Assembly: GCA_027325115.1 (NCBI GenBank)
Contig: DAHWFG010000129.1
Location: 1 to 22,527 of the forward strand
Source: JAKBCQ01 sp021807585
Lineage (GTDB): Bacteria; Planctomycetota; Planctomycetia; Isosphaerales; Isosphaeraceae
Direction of reading: 5' to 3'
Length of the DNA: 22,527 bases
Every line of letters begins with the position of its first letter. Position 1 is the first letter of the stretch. The position numbers and the translations under genes are program-made. Below are positions 1 to 7,632 of this stretch, one piece after another. Below the pieces are notes generated by a model. The model was not told the DNA's origin. It did no database searches and saw only the letters and a list, made by a program, of their open reading frames with translations.

Positions 1-194
1 CCGCGTCGACGCCTCCGCCGGCGCCTGCCGCCGAGGGAACGACTCCCGCTGCTCCCACGACTCCCCCGGCGCCCGCGACGACGACTCCTCCGCCCGCCGC
101 GACGCCCGAGGAAACCGCTCCGGCGGTTCCCAAGCCCGCCGATCCCGGTAAGGCGTTCGAGGCGACTCCCGCGCCGTCCGTGCCCAAACCCTGA
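1..194 (+). CDS. C-terminal end of a Pro/Ala/Thr-rich protein (partial)
   Basis: An open frame enters from the left edge (first full codon at base 3) and ends at a TGA at 192-194. The visible 63 residues are almost only Pro, Ala, Thr, Glu and Lys, with runs such as TTPPAPATTTPPPAATPEE and a PSVPKP end. This is typical of an unstructured tail or a spacer reaching across the envelope. No catalytic or fold-defining motif can be seen, so no function can be given. A good factor-independent terminator follows 65 bases after the stop, which supports a real gene end here. GC-rich third positions also support coding. Confidence 0.7.
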   Translation, partial: ASTPPPAPAAEGTTPAAPTTPPAPATTTPPPAATPEETAPAVPKPADPGKAFEATPAPSVPKP

Positions 195-258
195 TTTAAG
201 CATTTCATAAAATGACGTTCGAGAAATATCTCGCAATCGGATGTTTCTCAAAAACGAC

Positions 259-290
259 ATCGCCGGGGCGAAAGCTTCGGCGATTTTTTT
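259..290 (+). terminator. Factor-independent terminator of the left-edge gene
   Basis: A 7-bp perfect stem (ATCGCCG at 259-265, CGGCGAT at 278-284) encloses a 12-nt loop and runs directly into T residues up to 290. Its place 65 bases after the stop of the left-edge gene fits a transcript end. Confidence 0.75.
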
Positions 291-476
291 GCGCATCTGG
301 CCGCGGTTATTCGCCCTTTTCGACATCCATTCGGTTATCGATCCAATTGTGGTACTTTTGTTTTTCATCAAACTTTCGCCGGAAAATACTTGCTCTCACG
401 CCTTTCACGGGTCACAATCAATACTCGGTCGGGGAGTGGAGCAAGCAGGAAGCGGTGTCCGGAGCATCAAGGAATT

Positions 477-502
477 ATCCGGCGGCCACTCGCGCGCCGG
501 AT
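477..502 (+). repeat. Inverted repeat in the leader of the PEP-CTERM gene
   Basis: ATCCGGCG (477-484) and CGCCGGAT (495-502) form a perfect 8-bp stem with a 10-nt loop, 46 bases before the start codon. It would fold in the mRNA leader and could be a regulatory hairpin or an operator. I could not match it to any riboswitch class I know. Confidence 0.4.
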
Positions 503-548
503 TTCCCGGCAAGCCCTAACTCGGTGGGGCGCCGACCGGGAGGATTTA

Positions 549-1097
549 ATGATGCTCAGCAAAATGACATGCTTGTGTTCCGTTTCGCTCGTCTTCGGCC
601 TGATCGGGGCGAAGTCGCGAGGCGAGGCGATTTCTACCCTGGATTCCCCCTCTCCTTGGGAGCGTTCGGCGCGGGTTTCTCTCGAAATCGGCGTCGTTTC
701 GCCTTCGGAAGATCCAACATTCCCCGTTCTCCTCGGCGTTCGCGGTCGGCTTGACGAGATCCTCGACGACTCACGCGATTCCAAGTCGACGATCGGCAGG
801 CCCTTCATCAAGCCGAATGATCTTTTCGATCAGAAAACCACGGCGCGCTTGCAACACGATTCGATGATTTTGGCCAATGCGCCTTCGTCGGGCTTCTCGT
901 CGATCGCCGCCTCGGTCCCGACCGATTCGGCTTCGCTCGCCTCGGCGTGGGACGGCTCCGATTCCCTGGCGCAGTTGAGTCATGGAATGCGGATTCCCGA
1001 GCCGGCCTCGATCGCTCTTCTACTGATCGGATTGGTCGGTTGGTCCGCGGGGCGAAGCTTTCAGAAATCAACCCGCGTTCGTCAATCCTCGGTTTAA
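549..1097 (+). CDS. Small exported PEP-CTERM sorting-domain protein
   Basis: The 182-residue protein has an N-terminal signal peptide (about residues 1-27, hydrophobic core SVSLVFGLIGA). Its C-terminus has the classic three-part PEP-CTERM signal: PEP at 150-152, a hydrophobic helix (about 154-166), then Arg/Lys-containing residues (GRSFQKSTRVR). Proteins with this tail are known to be cut and sorted at the envelope by exosortase. The body in between is Ser/Asp-rich with no recognisable domain, so its own role is unknown. I chose the ATG at 549 because GGGAGG lies just upstream (538-543); a second ATG follows at once at 552. A longer frame from 390 has no coding look before 549. The gene faces two glycan-synthesis genes, which fits the known link between exosortase systems and exopolysaccharide. 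The exosortase itself is not in the window. Confidence 0.75.
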   Translation: MMLSKMTCLCSVSLVFGLIGAKSRGEAISTLDSPSPWERSARVSLEIGVVSPSEDPTFPVLLGVRGRLDEILDDSRDSKSTIGRPFIKPNDLFDQKTTARLQHDSMILANAPSSGFSSIAASVPTDSASLASAWDGSDSLAQLSHGMRIPEPASIALLLIGLVGWSAGRSFQKSTRVRQSSV

Positions 1098-1143
1098 CGA
1101 ACCGAGGTCGATTGCCGAAAAGTTGCACCATTATTCATAAAAC

Positions 1144-1190
1144 AAATCGATCGCGCTTGGTCCTTCGCGACCGGCGCGGTCGATTTTATC
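1144..1190. terminator. Two-sided hairpin terminator between convergent genes
   Basis: A 13-bp stem with one G-U pair (arms 1144-1156 and 1174-1186) encloses a smaller GGTC/GACC hairpin. The + strand continues ATTTTATC and the minus strand continues TTTGTTTTATG, so both sides have a T-rich run. It lies between the stops of the PEP-CTERM gene (1097) and the minus-strand ligase-like gene (1255), where a shared terminator is expected. Confidence 0.6.
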
Positions 1191-1254
1191 AACTCAATCA
1201 AGTCGATCCGCTTATTTCGTCTTCAATTACTCGTTCGATTTCATGAACATCTAT

Positions 1255-3732
1255 TCATTTAGGGCGTCCCTCCGACGTGCGATCGGGCGCGGCCGGCGGC
1301 CGGCGTTGGGCGCTTTTCGTTTGCGATCCGGTTTCAACGCGTTCGTACTCCCGGGCTTTCTTCTCCCATTCGGGAATCATCGAGAGGAGCGATTCTCGAA
1401 CTTCTCGTGGAAGTTTACGATCGACGTGAGGCGTTGTTTCGTCGAGTCGGAGCGCTTCCCGCGCTTCTTTGACTGCTCCCGAATATTCGCCCAGTTCGGC
1501 GCTCGCGATCGCCAAATCGGCTCGGATCTTGGCCTTGGTGGGATTGATGCGCGAAGCCATCCGCGCCGCGTTCACGATCACGCCGCGTAGCTTGATGATC
1601 TCGGCCGGAGTGAAATCACCCGTGTGGCGCGCCAGTATCTCACGAGCGTAGGCGGCTCTTCGTTCCTGAACCGCGAGATCGCGCGGATTTCTTGGGGGGA
1701 ATTCGACCGCTTTCTTGAGCGCGATATCGACCTCGCTCCAGATCGGTTCGTCGGCCTTCGCCCCGCGTGAAAGCCAATAACGAAATTCGAGATCGGCCAA
1801 ACCCGTCCAGGGACGCACATTATATCGATCCATGTCGATTGCATATAAATAAAGAATTCTAGCTCGATCAAAATCGGGATCACGACGATCGAGCAGCGAT
1901 CGCGCCTCGGCGACAGCCGACTCGCTTTTCCAAAACGGGACGATCACGCCGATAAACGACCCGATCAGCATTGCGGTCGGAACGCCGACGATAAACGCGA
2001 ACGAACGCCCTCCCCTCGGAATTCGAGCTCGCGCGATCGACGACCCTTCGCGGAGGTTTTGTCCCAGAGCGATCAACGACCAAAGCATGAGCGCGACCGC
2101 GGGCATGCCGATCCCCCCCGCCGCGAGCAGGTTGATCGCGATCGCCAAAGCGCCCAAACCGAGGCCCGGCGAAAGCGAATCGACGCGCCGCCAGATCCCT
2201 CGTCCCAATACGACCGCTCCCACCCAGCCGATCCCCAAAAGATACCAACGCGATGCGTTGGCGATCGGATCGACCCAGCCCGCGGCGACGACCGCGAGCC
2301 AGCCGAAAGCCGCGGTGATCAGCAACCACCGCGCGGTTCGGGGAGGAGGCGCGATCGCATCGAGCGGATCGACGATCGCCGCGCAGACGGAATCGCCATT
2401 ACTAGTATGAGTAATTTCTGATTTGTTGATGGAGTTGAGATCGGACCCGCGATCGATCTCGAGCGAGCGATCGCCGCCGAACGCCGTCGCGCTCAATCCC
2501 AGGCCGAGTGCAACCAAAAGAGCGATCGCCGCGGGAAGCCCCGAGCTCGCCCATACCTCAAGGAACATGTCGTGGGGATCTTTGATCTCTTCGCTCGACG
2601 TTTCAATTTTGTGCTCGAGATAAGGCTCGGCGAAGTTACCGGGACCCACGCCGTGCCAAAACGTCGTCGAGTTTTGACGGATCAGCCGCCACGCCCCCGT
2701 CCAGTATTCCATCCGATAACGGAGAGATTTTGTTGATTCTGTGATCACCTGACGATCTAATTGATGCGTAACGACGCCCGCCGCGACGAGCGCCGCGGTC
2801 CCCGTTCCAAGCGCGGCGATCGCGATCGCGAGCGTTTTTCGCGGTATCCGGGGAGCGAGCCGAAATGCGAGAAAAAAGACCGCGATCGCCGCGCCTCCCC
2901 AGGCGCTTCGGCTTTTGGTGAGCAGCAGGCACGCGATCAAAATAATCAACGGGACGAACCCCGCGGCGAGTTCGCCGATCAGCGACGAACGCCGCTCGCG
3001 TTTAGCGCGACCGATCAACGATGCGCCGACGACCGCCAAGCAGACGATCGTCGGCCCGACGATATACCCGGCGAGCGAGTTCGTCAGCGCGAAAGTCGAC
3101 ATCGGTTCGTTCGAATATAACCTGTTCTCATAAAGCGATTGGCTCGTCGTACCGGGAATGATTTCCAGTTCCGTCAAGACCCTTTGTTTATGATGCTCAT
3201 AATAAGAACGCATCTGAGGATATTCGACCGCGATCTGATATAAACCGTACGTCGAAGTGGCGATCGCCGATGCGACGAGCGCCGCGGCGAGCGACTTCGA
3301 TTCGCAACGCGTTCTCGGCAGATTGCGCAAGAGGACGTAGATGATCGCGATCGACGTCCAACTCCAACCGGCGTTGAGCGCCGAGCGATAATCGACTCCG
3401 TAACGTGTCGAAGCTCCTACCAGTGCGAAAAGCGCGATCACGGCGACATCGGTCGATGAAAACCGGGGTCGAGGCGTGCCGCCGACGATCCAACCGACGA
3501 CCGCGATCGCCAGGACGACGAGAACCGCGAGAACCCAGGTTAAACCCGCGCCCGATTCGACGTCTTCGCTCGGCCAGTAGCCGCGAACCGAGATGAGAAT
3601 CGCCAAGACGCCGAGCGCAAAGCGTCGAATCCGTTCCGCCGCGACCGCGAGCGCGGGATCGATCACCGATGAGGCGGCGGGATTCGCCGACGCGGCGTCT
3701 TTCTCAAGCCCCTCTCGCTTAATTTTGGCCAT
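1255..3732 (-). CDS. O-antigen ligase/polymerase-like membrane protein with helical-repeat C-terminus
   Basis: The 825-residue protein belongs to the WaaL/Wzy O-antigen ligase-polymerase superfamily, which joins or polymerises lipid-linked sugar units at the outer face of the inner membrane. About a dozen hydrophobic segments fill residues 40-600. The family signature is visible as TKSRSAWGG (272-280) and GVGPGNFAEPY (361-371), followed by PHDMFLEVWASSGLPAAI (386-403) leading into the next helix. Residues from about 610 to 800 are soluble, helical and TPR-like (ARILYLYAIDMDRYNVRPW, then SAELGEYSGAVKEAREALRL), a layout known in bacterial proteins of this family. The tail is Arg/Pro-rich. The ATG at 3732 has AGGGAG about 9 bases upstream. 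It overlaps the preceding transferase gene by 14 bp, so the two are very likely co-translated. Which glycan it handles cannot be told, and ligase and polymerase activities cannot be separated from sequence. Confidence 0.85.
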   Translation of the reverse strand: MAKIKREGLEKDAASANPAASSVIDPALAVAAERIRRFALGVLAILISVRGYWPSEDVESGAGLTWVLAVLVVLAIAVVGWIVGGTPRPRFSSTDVAVIALFALVGASTRYGVDYRSALNAGWSWTSIAIIYVLLRNLPRTRCESKSLAAALVASAIATSTYGLYQIAVEYPQMRSYYEHHKQRVLTELEIIPGTTSQSLYENRLYSNEPMSTFALTNSLAGYIVGPTIVCLAVVGASLIGRAKRERRSSLIGELAAGFVPLIILIACLLLTKSRSAWGGAAIAVFFLAFRLAPRIPRKTLAIAIAALGTGTAALVAAGVVTHQLDRQVITESTKSLRYRMEYWTGAWRLIRQNSTTFWHGVGPGNFAEPYLEHKIETSSEEIKDPHDMFLEVWASSGLPAAIALLVALGLGLSATAFGGDRSLEIDRGSDLNSINKSEITHTSNGDSVCAAIVDPLDAIAPPPRTARWLLITAAFGWLAVVAAGWVDPIANASRWYLLGIGWVGAVVLGRGIWRRVDSLSPGLGLGALAIAINLLAAGGIGMPAVALMLWSLIALGQNLREGSSIARARIPRGGRSFAFIVGVPTAMLIGSFIGVIVPFWKSESAVAEARSLLDRRDPDFDRARILYLYAIDMDRYNVRPWTGLADLEFRYWLSRGAKADEPIWSEVDIALKKAVEFPPRNPRDLAVQERRAAYAREILARHTGDFTPAEIIKLRGVIVNAARMASRINPTKAKIRADLAIASAELGEYSGAVKEAREALRLDETTPHVDRKLPREVRESLLSMIPEWEKKAREYERVETGSQTKSAQRRPPAAPDRTSEGRPK

Positions 3733-5032
3733 CGGGTCGATCTCCCTCGGTCGCGAAACCGATCGCCTCGCGTCCGTCGTTCAATTTTTCACGCATCGTA
3801 TCGACATGCGAGTTCGGATCGACGAGCGCCCCGTCGCTCGATTCAAACGAACCCTCGTATAAAATATCAGAATGCATAGTATTTATAGATATTGGCAACT
3901 GGTTGTTCATTAAGCCGATCGTATCGGCGTGCGCGGGATCGTTTTGATCGACGCCGGGCGGAACGCCGTTCGACGTTTCGAGTATCGCCACGACGCCAAG
4001 GATCAGCGTCGTTTGCGCAGCGACGACGAGAGCCCCAGCGACCCCCAGCGCCGGCAGCAGAAGAGCTCCCAGTCCCGCGGCGAGCGTGACGAGAGCGATC
4101 GCGCCGACGGCTTGCCGGGGCGTCAGTCCTCGATCGACCAACCGGTGCGATAAGTGCCTGCGATCGGCTTGAAACGGGCTTCGTCCTTCGCGAAGACGAA
4201 TAAGAATCACAGAAGTCGTATCATATAATGGAACAGCCATAACAAGAAGCGGCGAGAGGACGCTCGATTTGGAGAATCCCTCGCGATAGAACGTCCCCGC
4301 GACGGTGAGGCTTCCCAGCAAAAATCCGAGAAAATTGCTCCCCGCGTCTCCCATGAAGAGCCGAGCGGGGGTTCGATTGTGGAGCAAGAAGCCCGCGAGC
4401 GCGCCGATCAGAACGATCAGCACCGCGGGAACGAACAGGCTGCCGACGATCAACTGCGCCGCCGCGAACAAAGCCGCGACGATCAGCCCGACGGTCGCGG
4501 CGAGCTCGTCCATATTGTCGAGAAAATTGAACGAATTCGTCAAACCGACGATCCAGACGACCGTAAGAAAACTTGTGAGCCAAACGTTCGAGAACGGCGG
4601 AAAGAGAGTGACTCGTACGCCCCCCGCGACGACCGCGGACGCGCAGATGAACTGAATTGCGAGCCTGATCCGCCATCCCAATCCGAATCGATCGTCGATC
4701 AAACCCATCATCATGATCGCCGTCGCGGCGCTTAGAATCAAAGCAAGCTCGAGCCCTTGTTTTTTGATGCCTCCGATGTGGATCGAGACCTCGGTCGGCA
4801 ACGATGGGCCGAGAGCGACGATCGCGGCGACACCCGTCGCGACGACGGGTACGACCGCGATCCAGATCGCCAAACCGCCGCCGAGCGCCGTCGGCGCCAG
4901 GTGCGTTTTGCGACCTCCAGGACGATCCACCAGCCCGAATCGAGGCGCCCAAACGCGCACGAGAGCCCCCGTCGCTCCGCTCGTCATGAAGGCGATCACG
5001 AACAACGCCAGACCCGTCGCCACCAGTCCCAC
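3719..5032 (-). CDS. WecA/MraY-family polyprenyl-phosphate sugar-1-phosphate transferase
   Basis: This integral membrane enzyme family moves a sugar-1-phosphate (usually GlcNAc-1-P or a related HexNAc) from a UDP-sugar onto undecaprenyl phosphate, the first step of many surface glycans. Counting from the upstream GTG at 5077, the family motifs are GLVDRPGGRKTH (48-59), GLIDDRFGL (125-133, Mg-binding Asp pair), NSFNFLDNMDEL (181-192), FMGDAGSNFLG (241-251) and DRRHLSHRL (305-313, the His-rich nucleotide loop). About eleven membrane helices are evident. The usual Gly of the NxDGL-type motif is Glu here. After the last helix comes a hydrophilic tail of about 85 residues. I chose GTG at 5032 because AAAGGGGG lies four bases upstream; GTG at 5077 is the alternative and has no ribosome site. 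A TACAAT box at 5128-5133 could be its promoter but lacks a -35. Confidence 0.88.
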   Translation of the reverse strand: MGLVATGLALFVIAFMTSGATGALVRVWAPRFGLVDRPGGRKTHLAPTALGGGLAIWIAVVPVVATGVAAIVALGPSLPTEVSIHIGGIKKQGLELALILSAATAIMMMGLIDDRFGLGWRIRLAIQFICASAVVAGGVRVTLFPPFSNVWLTSFLTVVWIVGLTNSFNFLDNMDELAATVGLIVAALFAAAQLIVGSLFVPAVLIVLIGALAGFLLHNRTPARLFMGDAGSNFLGFLLGSLTVAGTFYREGFSKSSVLSPLLVMAVPLYDTTSVILIRLREGRSPFQADRRHLSHRLVDRGLTPRQAVGAIALVTLAAGLGALLLPALGVAGALVVAAQTTLILGVVAILETSNGVPPGVDQNDPAHADTIGLMNNQLPISINTMHSDILYEGSFESSDGALVDPNSHVDTMREKLNDGREAIGFATEGDRPDGQN

Positions 5033-5320
5033 GCATCCCCCTTTCGCGCCTTCAACCGCGACGCGATCCCACCCCACTCGAGGACGAAATCGATCGCCAA
5101 ACCGCGATCAAAACCAATGTCGGAAGAATTGTACCGCGCCCGGCCGCCCCTCCGATCGGCGATCCGATTCGAACCTCCCGCATTCAATCAAGATATCGGT
5201 TAAATTAAACCTGCTCACAGTTTCAAAATCACATATGTTTATTCTTCGGGTTATTTCGGCGCGGAGGGTTTCGCTCGGGAAAAGCTGATCGATCACATCG
5301 CGGGCGGCGATCTCCCCCGG

Positions 5321-6829
5321 TTACTTGGGTTCGGTTTTGGTTTTGTGGGAGGATGAATGCGACGCCTGAGCGGGAGCTGGATGGTTTTCGTCCGATTTCA
5401 CCGGACGTTCGGCTTTGTCAGATGCTTTCACCGTCGTCTTCGTTTCCGATTTTGTCGAGGCGTGAGCATCGGCTCGGTGCGCCTTTGGATCTTTTTCTTT
5501 GATCGTCGCGGGCTTCTCTTCGGCGAGAGGTTCGTGTTTCGTCTCGGCTTTTGCGGCCGCCTTGACGACCTCTTTCTCGTGTTTCGTTTCAGTGACTGAA
5601 AATGAACCGATATCGTGAGTCTGCTTATCAATCCGTTTCACGTCGTCGAGCTTCGCCTCGCCGTGTTTGGTTCCCGCGAGTTTGGCTTCCGTATGTTTGG
5701 CTTCCGTATGCTTGGCTTCCGTATGTTTGGCTTCCGTATGTTTGGTTTCCGTATGCTTGGCTTCCGTATGTTTGGTTTCCGTGTGCTTGGCTTCCGTGTG
5801 CTTGGCTTCCGTATGTTTGGCTTCTGCGTGTTTGGCTTCCGTATGTTTGGCTTCTGCGTGTTTGGCTTCTGCGTGTTTGGCTTCTGCGTGTTTGGCTTCC
5901 GAGGGCGGGCGCTTTGGTTCGGAGTGCTTGGTTTCGGGGGGCTTGGGCTCGGAAGACGGCTTGTTGGTTTGCTTGGCGTCGGTCGTTTTGGGTTCGACGA
6001 CTTTCGCCTCGGCTTTGGCTCCGCTCGACTTGGATTTGGATGCGGGCTTCGACACTCCGTTTTTCGAAGTTGCGGACTTCGAAGCTTTTGAGGAAGTCGA
6101 TTTCGCCTCGACGACGGGTTCGCTTTCTGGTTTCGGTTTCGGTTCGACGAAGGGGATCGGCGGCGGATCCATTTTCGGGCAGATTTTTCGAAGATCGCAT
6201 CGATCGCAATGAGGAGTGGATTCGATACATGTGTCGTGTCCAAGATCCTCGATCAGATCGATGAATTCGACCGCGCGGTTCTTGGGGACTGCGCGCTCCA
6301 GATGAGCGCGGAGCATTTTATCGTCATCTTTAGGATCGATCATACCGAGCCTGCCGAGCACGCGCCTCGTCGTCTTATCGACCGGAATCGCGTGGCCGCC
6401 GAGCGCGAGTAGCACGACGCTCGCCTCGACATAATCCGAAGCGAACGCCTCGTAATTGGAAAGCGCTTTCAGCGCCTCTTTGAGGGGCTTTTTTTGGAGA
6501 GCCTCAAGTGAAAATCCGTACGTCTTTTGAAACAATTGACGTAAAAATCGGCGGATTTTAAACGCGCGTTCCTCGGTGTCGCTCAAACCCGCGAGCGTCT
6601 CCTCGATTTCGGCGATGGAACTAACGCGGATCTCATTCCAATCAAAAAATCCATCTTTAAACCGAGATAAAACCTGATTCGCTTGCTCACGAGTGGAATT
6701 CTCGCGGCAGATCGCGAAAACGACGGCCTCGAGCACGGTCATCCGCGGCGCGGCGGGGCCGGGCTTGAACCGTTTTTTCAAAATTGTTTGAACGTCGGCG
6801 AGAAATTGTGCCTTATTCGGCGCGGCCAT
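5321..6829 (-). CDS. Endonuclease III-like HhH-GPD protein with Lys-rich repeat tail
   Basis: The N-terminal 220 residues resemble endonuclease III/MutY base-excision glycosylases. Numbering from the upstream GTG at 6910, the iron-sulphur loop is intact (C228-x6-C235-x2-C238-x5-C244) and the catalytic Asp sits in VDKTTRRVLGRLG (Asp178). The helix-hairpin-helix LPGVGRKTA of true Nth is replaced by NYEAFASDYVEA, so the GVG hairpin and the Schiff-base Lys are missing. That argues against lyase activity and leaves glycosylase or DNA-binding only. Residues 250-529 are a disordered Lys/Ala/Ser/Glu tail like histone H1, with 17 tandem pentapeptides of the type TEAKH. The start at ATG 6829 is preferred because the domain begins here and GGTGAAG lies upstream; GTG 6910 would add 27 residues. 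It follows rbfA on the same strand. The substrate is unknown. Confidence 0.8.
   Translation of the reverse strand: MAAPNKAQFLADVQTILKKRFKPGPAAPRMTVLEAVVFAICRENSTREQANQVLSRFKDGFFDWNEIRVSSIAEIEETLAGLSDTEERAFKIRRFLRQLFQKTYGFSLEALQKKPLKEALKALSNYEAFASDYVEASVVLLALGGHAIPVDKTTRRVLGRLGMIDPKDDDKMLRAHLERAVPKNRAVEFIDLIEDLGHDTCIESTPHCDRCDLRKICPKMDPPPIPFVEPKPKPESEPVVEAKSTSSKASKSATSKNGVSKPASKSKSSGAKAEAKVVEPKTTDAKQTNKPSSEPKPPETKHSEPKRPPSEAKHAEAKHAEAKHAEAKHTEAKHAEAKHTEAKHTEAKHTETKHTEAKHTETKHTEAKHTEAKHTEAKHTEAKLAGTKHGEAKLDDVKRIDKQTHDIGSFSVTETKHEKEVVKAAAKAETKHEPLAEEKPATIKEKDPKAHRADAHASTKSETKTTVKASDKAERPVKSDENHPAPAQASHSSSHKTKTEPK
5648..5902 (-). repeat. 15-bp tandem repeat array encoding pentapeptides (17 units)
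   Basis: Seventeen head-to-tail 15-bp units code on the minus strand for [A/T/S]-E-[A/T]-K-H: fourteen match this pattern fully, then TEAKL, AGTKH and GEAKL. On the + strand the unit reads GTTTGGCTTCCGTAT with a few variant positions (TCTGCG for TCCGTA, CGTG for CGTA, GGTTTC for GGCTTC). Because 15 is a multiple of three and the unit lacks stops, several other frames on both strands stay open across it. Such arrays usually change copy number by slippage. Confidence 0.95.
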
Positions 6830-7009
6830 GGGTGCTTCACCAAGTGGAAGTCGGTTCGGGGGAACGCGAGGATATCGGTAATAAAACGGCGAGGAGTTCG
6901 ATTTCATCACGATCGTTCGAGCTTCGATCCGCGACCGAAACGGCGTCGTCGGATAAGGAATACGCCTCGATCCAACAGCACATCGAAAGATACGTGAATC
7001 TTGTCGAGA

Positions 7010-7459
7010 TCAATTCGGATGCTCCGCGGGATCGGCGATCGATTCGGTCGAGTCGTCGGGGGACTGATCGGAGTCGCTCGCCCGCGATTTCGAGCGTTCG
7101 GCCGCGGCGATTTGATCGTCGGCGATCGCCTGATCAATCAACCGCGACATCGCGATCGATTTTTTCACGCTGTCGTCGAGTTCAAACGTTAAGATCGGCG
7201 TGAATCGTGTCTGGAGCCGGGCCGCCACCCGCGACTGCAAAAAGCCCGCGGCGTGATTCAGCCCCCTGAGAGCGAGCCTTTGTTCACTAGGATTTCCCAT
7301 AACCGACACATTAACAACGGCTGATCGAAGATCGGCCGAGACATGCGCGGAAAGAACCGTCACCCCCTGCACGCGAGGGTCGCTTACCTCGGATAAAATC
7401 GCCGAGGCGACGACTTCGCGAACGGCTTCGGCGACGCGTAGGGTGCGGTGCGAGGTCAT
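7010..7459 (-). CDS. rbfA: Ribosome-binding factor A
   Basis: RbfA is a small KH-fold protein that binds the 30S subunit and helps mature the 5' end of 16S rRNA, important in the cold. The 149-residue product shows the family pattern: an N-terminal helix RVAEAVREVVASAILSEVSD, then DPRVQGVTVLSAHVSADLRSA and the later LNHAAGFLQSRVAARLQTRFTPILTFELDDS. The last 35 residues are a Ser/Asp-rich tail not needed for the fold. The ATG at 7459 has AAGG nine bases upstream. Its place directly after infB on the same strand is the usual bacterial order and strengthens the call. A 173-base gap separates it from infB, with a 12-bp palindrome at 7614-7625 next to the infB stop. Confidence 0.93.
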   Translation of the reverse strand: MTSHRTLRVAEAVREVVASAILSEVSDPRVQGVTVLSAHVSADLRSAVVNVSVMGNPSEQRLALRGLNHAAGFLQSRVAARLQTRFTPILTFELDDSVKKSIAMSRLIDQAIADDQIAAAERSKSRASDSDQSPDDSTESIADPAEHPN

Positions 7460-7632
7460 GAAGCAAAACCTTAACGTCGGCCGGGGCGGGGGTCAAGTCG
7501 GTCGCCGAAAACGAAGCCGAATCCCAGGGTTCCGCTTCGCTCGCCCCCTTCAGGGGACGATCGATCGTCATCAGCCGACTGGAAACAAACACTTACATCA
7601 ATTGTTGAAATCACGCGGCGCCGCGCCGAGGA

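Larger units (their letters stand above)
195..548. other. Intergenic region: terminator and leader of the PEP-CTERM gene
   Basis: This is a 354-base gap between two plus-strand genes. It holds the terminator at 259-290 and a GC-rich inverted repeat at 477-502 just ahead of the next gene's ribosome site. The stretch at about 300-420 is AT-richer than its surroundings and is the likely promoter area, but I found no convincing -35/-10 pair. Short frames that cross it have non-coding composition. Confidence 0.6.

Noticed and set aside
340..370. Possible sigma-54 promoter ahead of the PEP-CTERM gene (TGGTAC at about 349)
   Set aside because: The required GC at the -12 position is missing; the downstream bases are a T-run.
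212..754. Plus-strand frame of 180 codons overlapping the PEP-CTERM gene
   Set aside because: It crosses the terminator at 259-290 and is out of frame with the PEP-CTERM gene, which has a signal peptide, a ribosome site and a sorting tail.
5108..5296. A 62-codon minus-strand frame between the transferase and the endonuclease III-like gene
   Set aside because: No ribosome site, no motif, and AT-rich stretches that look intergenic.
5602..6264. Several overlapping frames on both strands across the repeat array
   Set aside because: They stay open only because the 15-bp unit has no stop in several frames; only the minus frame joins a real domain.
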